Shown one piece after another: positions 20,927 to 24,524 of a stretch of DNA of 24,524 bases (the stretch's first letter is position 1; each line of letters begins with the position of its first letter). The position numbers were made by a program, and so were the translations under genes. The stretch is from Chloroflexota bacterium (GTDB taxonomy: Bacteria; Chloroflexota; Dormibacteria; CF-121): contig VBEQ01000144.1 of assembly GCA_005881235.1 (NCBI GenBank), forward strand, positions 1-24,524, written 5' to 3'. Below the pieces are notes generated by a model. That model saw only the letters and a list, made by a program, of their open reading frames with translations. It did no database searches and had not been told where the DNA came from.

Positions 20927-20934
20927 TGGCCGCG

Positions 20935-21633
20935 CTACGCGGCGCGCTTACGTCGTCGGGGCGCCTTCGTTCGCGACGCGAGGTCCCGGAGCGCGACGTC
21001 AATACGCCGCTCGCCGGGGGCGAGGTGCTTTGCCGTCGTGAGCAACCGGCGCGCCGCCGTCAGGTTATCCCGCTCCATTTCTGCCAGTCCGAGTTGCAGC
21101 GTGTAACCGGGATCGACCGGGCAGGTCCGCGCCGCACGCTCGAGCAAGGCGAACGCGTCGTCGCGCATGTCCATTTCCCAGAGCAACGTGCCCATTTCGA
21201 AGAGGACCTCCGGCTCGTCGGGCGCCACCTCGAGGGCGCGGCGGTAGGCAAGTCGCGCCACCTCGGCATGGCCCAGTTGGCGGTGGTCCTGGCCGATCAG
21301 GAACCAGGTTTGCCAGGCACTCGGCGCCAGCATCATGGCGCGTGTGAACGCAGCACCCGCCTCCTCCCGATCACCCAGTGCGTCGCAGGCCAAGCCGAGC
21401 CGGAAGGCGACCTCCGCGTTGTCCGGGTCGAGGCGCGTCGCCTCTTGAAGCGTCTCTCGAGCTCGCGAATAATCGCCCATCCGATGGCAGAGCGTTCCCA
21501 GGCGCAGCCGCGGGAGCGCGTCGTCGCCGGCCAGCTTGACCGCTGCCTCGAAGCGGACGAGCGCCTCACGAACATTCCCCTCGATCTCGGCCTGCCGGCC
21601 GCTGTCGACCAGCCGCTCGACTTCGGGGGTCAT
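20935..21633 (-). CDS. Tetratricopeptide repeat protein
   Basis: A 232-residue protein made almost wholly of TPR helices, a protein-protein interaction scaffold. At least five repeats are visible, each with the usual small residues and a Pro at the end: NVREALVRFEAAVKLAGDD, DYSRARETLQEATRLDPDN, DREEAGAAFTRAMMLAPS, HAEVARLAYRRALEVAPDE and DAFALLERAARTCPVDP. There is no signal peptide or membrane helix, so it is cytoplasmic. The C-terminus is a basic tail (TKAPRRRKRAA). The ATG at 21633 follows the 67-residue gene by 43 bases on the same strand, so it may be the third gene of the response-regulator operon. Its partner is unknown. Confidence 0.9.
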   Translation of the reverse strand: MTPEVERLVDSGRQAEIEGNVREALVRFEAAVKLAGDDALPRLRLGTLCHRMGDYSRARETLQEATRLDPDNAEVAFRLGLACDALGDREEAGAAFTRAMMLAPSAWQTWFLIGQDHRQLGHAEVARLAYRRALEVAPDEPEVLFEMGTLLWEMDMRDDAFALLERAARTCPVDPGYTLQLGLAEMERDNLTAARRLLTTAKHLAPGERRIDVALRDLASRTKAPRRRKRAA

Positions 21634-21676
21634 GGCGATTGAACAACGTTGCGCGCCGAGCGCTCTTACGCGCGGC

Positions 21677-21880
21677 TTATCGGGTGAGGAAGCGGAGCAA
21701 CTCGGGCTCCTCCATCTCCTGGGCCGGCAGTACCGGCGTGTACTTGAGCCGGGTGGCGAGCTTCATGGCGAGCTCGACCTTGAAATCGACGGGGGTAAAG
21801 CCCTTGTCGGTGAAGATGCCCAGGGTGCGGTCCCGGATCACGAGCGCGGCGCCCTGCTTGCGCGCCAGGACGGTCATCAT
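21677..21880 (-). CDS. Small protein of unknown function coupled to a response regulator
   Basis: A 67-residue frame with strongly GC-biased third codon positions. The sequence begins MMTVLARKQGAALVIRDR, with a likely beta hairpin, then GIFTDKGFTPVDFKVELAMK and a Glu-rich C-terminal helix (EMEEPELLRFLTR). There is no membrane segment, Cys or known motif. The ATG overlaps the response regulator stop by four bases (ATGA), so the two are translated together and the small protein may be its partner or output. I do not recognise the family. Confidence 0.65.
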   Translation of the reverse strand: MMTVLARKQGAALVIRDRTLGIFTDKGFTPVDFKVELAMKLATRLKYTPVLPAQEMEEPELLRFLTR

Positions 21881-22245
21881 GGCCGGCCCGCGGCGGGCGC
21901 GGGTGCCAACTGTGAGACCAGCCGGGCCAGTTGCGTCGGCTTGAACGGCTTCTCCACGGTCGCCACGGCGCCGGCTTCCCGGGCGCGCTGCGGGGTCACC
22001 GTGTCACGGAACTCGGTCATCATCACGACCGGGACGCGCGGGGTGAGCACGCTGAGGAGAGTAAACGGATCACCATCCGGGAGGCTCGAATCCAGCAGGA
22101 CCAGCTCGGGTTGGGTCGCTTCCACAGCAGCCGGCACGGCCGTGGCGCTGGCCTCCCAGCGCACCTGGTGTCCTTCGCGCTCCAGCTTGAAGACGATGAT
22201 CGATGCGATGTTGGGCTCGTCCTCGACGAGCAGGACGCGTGCCAT
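21877..22245 (-). CDS. Receiver-only response regulator (CheY-like)
   Basis: A single receiver domain with no output domain. The 122 residues carry the acidic pocket EDE (8-10), phosphoacceptor Asp52 in LVLLDSSLPDG, Thr77 in VVMMTEF and Lys99 in VEKPFKP. These are all the residues needed for phosphotransfer. The ATG at 22245 gives the canonical MARVLLVEDE start; the open frame further upstream is not needed. No histidine kinase is in the window, so its input comes from elsewhere. It is coupled to a 67-residue protein and probably the TPR protein, either of which could be its effector. It is divergent from the alpha/beta hydrolase across only 24 bases. Confidence 0.92.
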   Translation of the reverse strand: MARVLLVEDEPNIASIIVFKLEREGHQVRWEASATAVPAAVEATQPELVLLDSSLPDGDPFTLLSVLTPRVPVVMMTEFRDTVTPQRAREAGAVATVEKPFKPTQLARLVSQLAPAPAAGRP

Positions 22246-22257
22246 GGGTCGCGGCAC

Positions 22258-22266
22258 TAATGTTAG
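22258..22266. promoter_or_regulatory. Overlapping divergent -10 elements between response regulator and hydrolase
   Basis: On the plus strand TAATGT (22258-22263) is six bases before the GTG at 22270. On the minus strand TAACAT (22266-22261) is 15 bases before the ATG at 22245. The two hexamers share bases, so polymerase could serve only one direction at a time. No clear -35 is seen on either side. Confidence 0.4.
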
Positions 22267-22269
22267 CCG

Positions 22270-22791
22270 GTGGCTCCCAAAGCATCCAACATTCCTGCGA
22301 TCTACCTCGCACATGGCGCCTCGGGAGACGCGACGAGCATGCGGCCGTATGTCAAAGCGCTGCAGGCCCGCAAGCTGACCGCCTCCGCCATCGACCTACC
22401 CCGCTCCAAAGCCGAGCGCGCCGTGCCGGTATTCATCGAGAAGGTGCCGGCGGGGGCGATCGCCGGCGGCCATTCCTACGGTGGTCGCGTCTCCAGCATG
22501 GCGGCGATCCAGGTGCGCTACGCGGCGCTGATTCTCCTGAGTTATCCGCTGCATCGCCCCGGTCACCCCGAGGACCTTCGCACCGAACACTGGCCGGGGA
22601 TCGAGTGTCCGGTGTTACTGCTTTCCGGCGAATCGGATCCATTCGCCCAAGTTGACCTGCTCCGCTCCTCGGTGCGGCTGTTGCGTCGGGGACAGCTCGT
22701 GACGTTCCCGGGCGTGGGTCATGGCCTGCTGCCGGTGGTCGATGCCGCCATGGACCGGGTCGCCGAATTCGTTGGCGGACTCAGACCCTAA
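22270..22791 (+). CDS. Small alpha/beta hydrolase
   Basis: A 173-residue alpha/beta-fold hydrolase with a full triad: Ser69 in the nucleophile elbow GHSYGG, Asp123 in SGESDPFAQ and His151 in GVGHGLL. LAHGASGD (13-20) forms the oxyanion region. The protein is short and lacks a lid, as in the KANL3/Tex30-like dienelactone-hydrolase-related family. There is no signal peptide. The GTG at 22270 is preceded by a -10-like TAATGT six bases upstream and no Shine-Dalgarno sequence. The next gene, another hydrolase, starts nine bases after this stop. The substrate is unknown. Confidence 0.88.
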   Translation: MAPKASNIPAIYLAHGASGDATSMRPYVKALQARKLTASAIDLPRSKAERAVPVFIEKVPAGAIAGGHSYGGRVSSMAAIQVRYAALILLSYPLHRPGHPEDLRTEHWPGIECPVLLLSGESDPFAQVDLLRSSVRLLRRGQLVTFPGVGHGLLPVVDAAMDRVAEFVGGLRP

Positions 22792-22794
22792 ACT
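22789..22794 (+). promoter_or_regulatory. Candidate -10 element overlapping an upstream stop codon
   Basis: TAAACT includes the TAA stop of the alpha/beta hydrolase and lies six bases before the ATG at 22801, the same spacing as other leaderless candidates in the window. No clear -35 is present, and co-transcription from the upstream gene is also possible. Confidence 0.35.
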
Positions 22795-22800
22795 GGCCGA

Positions 22801-23598
22801 ATGTGTACCGCGCCGGGCGACGATGATGGTCCGCGTCCCGCGGCCGCGGTCAGCGAGGAGGAGCGAACCTTGCGCGCTGGCGACGGCAGGGCTCTGCGAG
22901 AGTTCGTGGCGCAGCCTCCGGCCGGTTTCCGGCGCGGCGCCGTGCTCATCATCCACGACATCTGGGGGTACACCGACTTCTACAAGGACCTGGCCCGGCG
23001 CATCACCGAGCACGGCCACGCCGCGGCCCTGGTCGATTTCTTCGGGCGCCAGGGCGATCTGCCGGAGTCGATGCGAGCACCGGAGCGGACCGGCACCAAG
23101 CCGGAGGCGATGGCCCGCGCGATGCAGCGAGCCCAGCAGCTTACCGACGAACGATTTCTGGCCGACATGCAAGCGGCCGTCGACGATATGCAGGCGCGAG
23201 GCGCCTCGCACGTGGCGTGCTGGGGATTCTGCATGGGAGGCCGTCTCGCCGACGTGTCGGCGGCGCGGGTGCGTGGGCTTTCCGGCGCGGTGGCCTATTA
23301 CGGCCATCTTCAAGCGGAGCCGGGCCGCCTTTCGCCCCTTCAGCTCGCCGCCGAGATCCGGATTCCGCTGTTAGGGGTTTTCGGTGGCGCGGACCCCAAC
23401 ATTACGTCCGATCAGATCGTGGCCTTTCGAGATGCGCTCAAGACCGACAAAGAAATCGTCACCTACCCGGGTGCGCCGCATGGATTCCTCCGATATGGGG
23501 CGACCGCGCACAAAGCCGCGATCGACGATGCGCTGCAACGAACGTACCGGTTCTTCGATCGGGTCCTGACGGCGCCGGCGAAAGCGGCTAGCCGCTGA
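22801..23598 (+). CDS. Dienelactone hydrolase family protein
   Basis: Hydrolyses ester or lactone bonds; in classic members 4-carboxymethylenebut-2-en-4-olide to maleylacetate. The 265-residue protein has nucleophile Cys144 in GFCMGG, Asp198 in GGADPNIT and His227 in GAPHGF, the Cys-Asp-His triad typical of this family. LIIHDIWGYTDFYKDLARR (49-67) is the conserved first part. There is no signal peptide. The C-terminus is Ala-rich. A different ester is possible because no chlorocatechol or other aromatic degradation gene is near, although the glutaryl-CoA dehydrogenase lies 20 kb away. The stop overlaps that of the convergent lytic transglycosylase by 11 bases. Confidence 0.92.
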   Translation: MCTAPGDDDGPRPAAAVSEEERTLRAGDGRALREFVAQPPAGFRRGAVLIIHDIWGYTDFYKDLARRITEHGHAAALVDFFGRQGDLPESMRAPERTGTKPEAMARAMQRAQQLTDERFLADMQAAVDDMQARGASHVACWGFCMGGRLADVSAARVRGLSGAVAYYGHLQAEPGRLSPLQLAAEIRIPLLGVFGGADPNITSDQIVAFRDALKTDKEIVTYPGAPHGFLRYGATAHKAAIDDALQRTYRFFDRVLTAPAKAASR

Positions 23599-24448
23599 AG
23601 CCTTCCGGCAAGAGCACCTCGCCCGTCTTCGTCTGGACGTAAACCTCCCAGTTGTAGTACGCGAGAAAGGCGCGCTCGCTGGCAAGCATCTGCTCGGCAT
23701 AGAGCTGGACGGCTCGTACATAGAGCATGCTCGGGTTGTAGGCGTAAATCGCCCGCGTCATATTCGCCGGCGCGCCGTGCGCCTGCAGGTAACGACCAGC
23801 GGCGAGGATCGCGTCGCGCGGGTTGTTGACGTCTCCGCGGCCATAGCTGGCCCAGGTCGCCGGCATGAACTGCATCGGTCCCTGCGCGCCCGCGGAGCTC
23901 AATCCCTGGATGCGGCCCATGTTGGTTTCGATCAAGTTGATGGCGGCGAGGTACTGCCACGCGATTCCGTAGGCTTGCTGGACTTCGCGGTAATAACTGA
24001 GCAAGACCTCCGGGGCCGGCGGCGCGATGATCCGCCAGTGCGGGAGCGCACTGCTGGCGCCGTTCAGGTCATCGATCTGCTGCGCGGCGCTGATATTGGC
24101 CTGGACCGCAGACCGAATCGACGCCGGCAGCGCGTTCAACACGGCGGGGACCCAATCGGGGTGGGCGGCGAGTAGATGGTAGGCACTTTGCTGGCGCCGA
24201 CCAAGGCTGAGATATTCCTCTGGGGGGGAATCCGGGAGGCGGATTCCCTGCTCAACACCACCGAGCTCGGTGGCCAGGTACGCGGCGTCGACCACGGTGA
24301 CATGCGGAGTCGGTGTAGCCGTCGGTGAAAGGGTCGGCGTGGCCGCAGGCGTCGACGCGCGTGACGCTGTTCCGGCCTGATTGGCACCGCATGCGCTCAA
24401 GGCGACGGCAAGCATGGGGGCGATCAGTCGAAGAACTGGGGGCCGCAT
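23588..24448 (-). CDS. Lytic transglycosylase, predicted lipoprotein
   Basis: Peptidoglycan-cleaving enzyme at the outer face of the membrane. The 286 residues begin with a lipoprotein signal (residues 1-20; lipobox LSAC with Cys20), then a Thr/Pro-rich linker (about 25-50). The catalytic domain is SLT/MltB-like: AAINLIETNMGRI with the catalytic Glu174, then GAQGPMQFMPATWASYG, and NNPRDAILAAGRYLQAHG, all conserved. AIYAYNPSMLYVRAV completes the domain. The helix-rich region at about 65-150 has no known motif. The ATG at 24448 has a promoter upstream. The lipobox plus linker suggests anchoring close to the wall. It may act in wall remodelling or in release of surface proteins. Confidence 0.92.
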   Translation of the reverse strand: MRPPVLRLIAPMLAVALSACGANQAGTASRASTPAATPTLSPTATPTPHVTVVDAAYLATELGGVEQGIRLPDSPPEEYLSLGRRQQSAYHLLAAHPDWVPAVLNALPASIRSAVQANISAAQQIDDLNGASSALPHWRIIAPPAPEVLLSYYREVQQAYGIAWQYLAAINLIETNMGRIQGLSSAGAQGPMQFMPATWASYGRGDVNNPRDAILAAGRYLQAHGAPANMTRAIYAYNPSMLYVRAVQLYAEQMLASERAFLAYYNWEVYVQTKTGEVLLPEGFSG

Positions 24449-24460
24449 CCTTGCGGGCGG

Positions 24461-24489
24461 ATTCTATGAGCGCCGGATGACCGAATCAA
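24461..24489 (-). promoter_or_regulatory. Housekeeping-type promoter of the lytic transglycosylase gene
   Basis: On the minus strand TTGATT (24489-24484) is followed by exactly 17 bases and then TAGAAT (24466-24461). The -10 lies 12 bases before the ATG at 24448, with AAGG just ahead of the start. It is the best full -35/-10 pair in the window. The remaining bases to 24524 show no gene. Confidence 0.7.
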
Positions 24490-24524
24490 TCACGCGCGTA
24501 CTAATGTTTCCGGCTCGCTGTGAC

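Noticed and set aside
1..24524. CRISPR arrays, tRNA or rRNA genes, insertion sequences and prophage genes
   Set aside because: I saw no regularly spaced repeats, cloverleaf-like sequences, transposase or integrase motifs on either strand.

Overview
The window is a GC-rich, densely packed bacterial chromosome segment with about 24 protein genes on both strands and no tRNA, rRNA, CRISPR array, phage or transposase. The gene set, the many near-leaderless genes, an RsrA/SigR-type redox switch, an LAxTG-type sorting signal and a group I ECF transporter suggest a high-GC, probably single-membrane bacterium of the Chloroflexota / Dormibacterota / Actinomycetota neighbourhood. No marker gene fixes the phylum, so this is inference.

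Layout. 1-2204 (minus): an ABC exporter pair of the LolCDE/MacB type, with the ATPase cut by the window edge and an FtsX-type permease carrying a large helical ectodomain insert. 2261-3421 (+): a glutaryl-CoA dehydrogenase-like flavoenzyme. 3424-4179 (minus): glycerophosphodiester phosphodiesterase. 4295-5461 (+): an exported TIM-barrel glycoside hydrolase. 5458-7670 (minus): a patatin-like lipase coupled to a membrane protein of unknown function. 7842-9603 (+): a small Cys protein, a ThiO-like glycine oxidase and an unknown small protein. 9535-12501 (minus): sigR, rsrA, a ccdA-tlpA fusion and a threonine synthase-like gene, coupled start to stop, with a candidate SigR-type promoter in front.

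12557-18546 (minus) is the most interesting block. A cobalamin riboswitch with a strong promoter and a Shine-Dalgarno-sequestering hairpin precedes five coupled genes: an exported alpha6/alpha6 (prenyltransferase-repeat) protein ending in an LAQTG sorting signal, a membrane-anchored DUF4430-type protein, and ECF transporter T, fused A1A2 and S components. These two surface proteins correspond to the two domains of animal intrinsic factor and transcobalamin, here on separate genes. The likely role is capture of cobalamin at the cell surface and hand-over to the ECF importer. A Pro/Arg/Gly-rich disordered protein follows.

18567-24524: a small unknown gene, a 584-residue protein with a nucleoside-phosphorylase-like C-terminal half and a good terminator, a TPR protein, a 67-residue protein coupled to a receiver-only response regulator, an alpha/beta hydrolase, a dienelactone hydrolase and a lytic transglycosylase lipoprotein with a recognisable promoter.

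Two themes recur. Many genes have a -10-like hexamer only 6-9 bases before the start codon, which suggests leaderless mRNAs. Genes overlap tightly, with 4-base stop/start overlaps within operons and abutting or overlapping 3' ends between convergent genes. Two genes of the cobalamin operon appear to start at non-standard codons (ATA, CTG).
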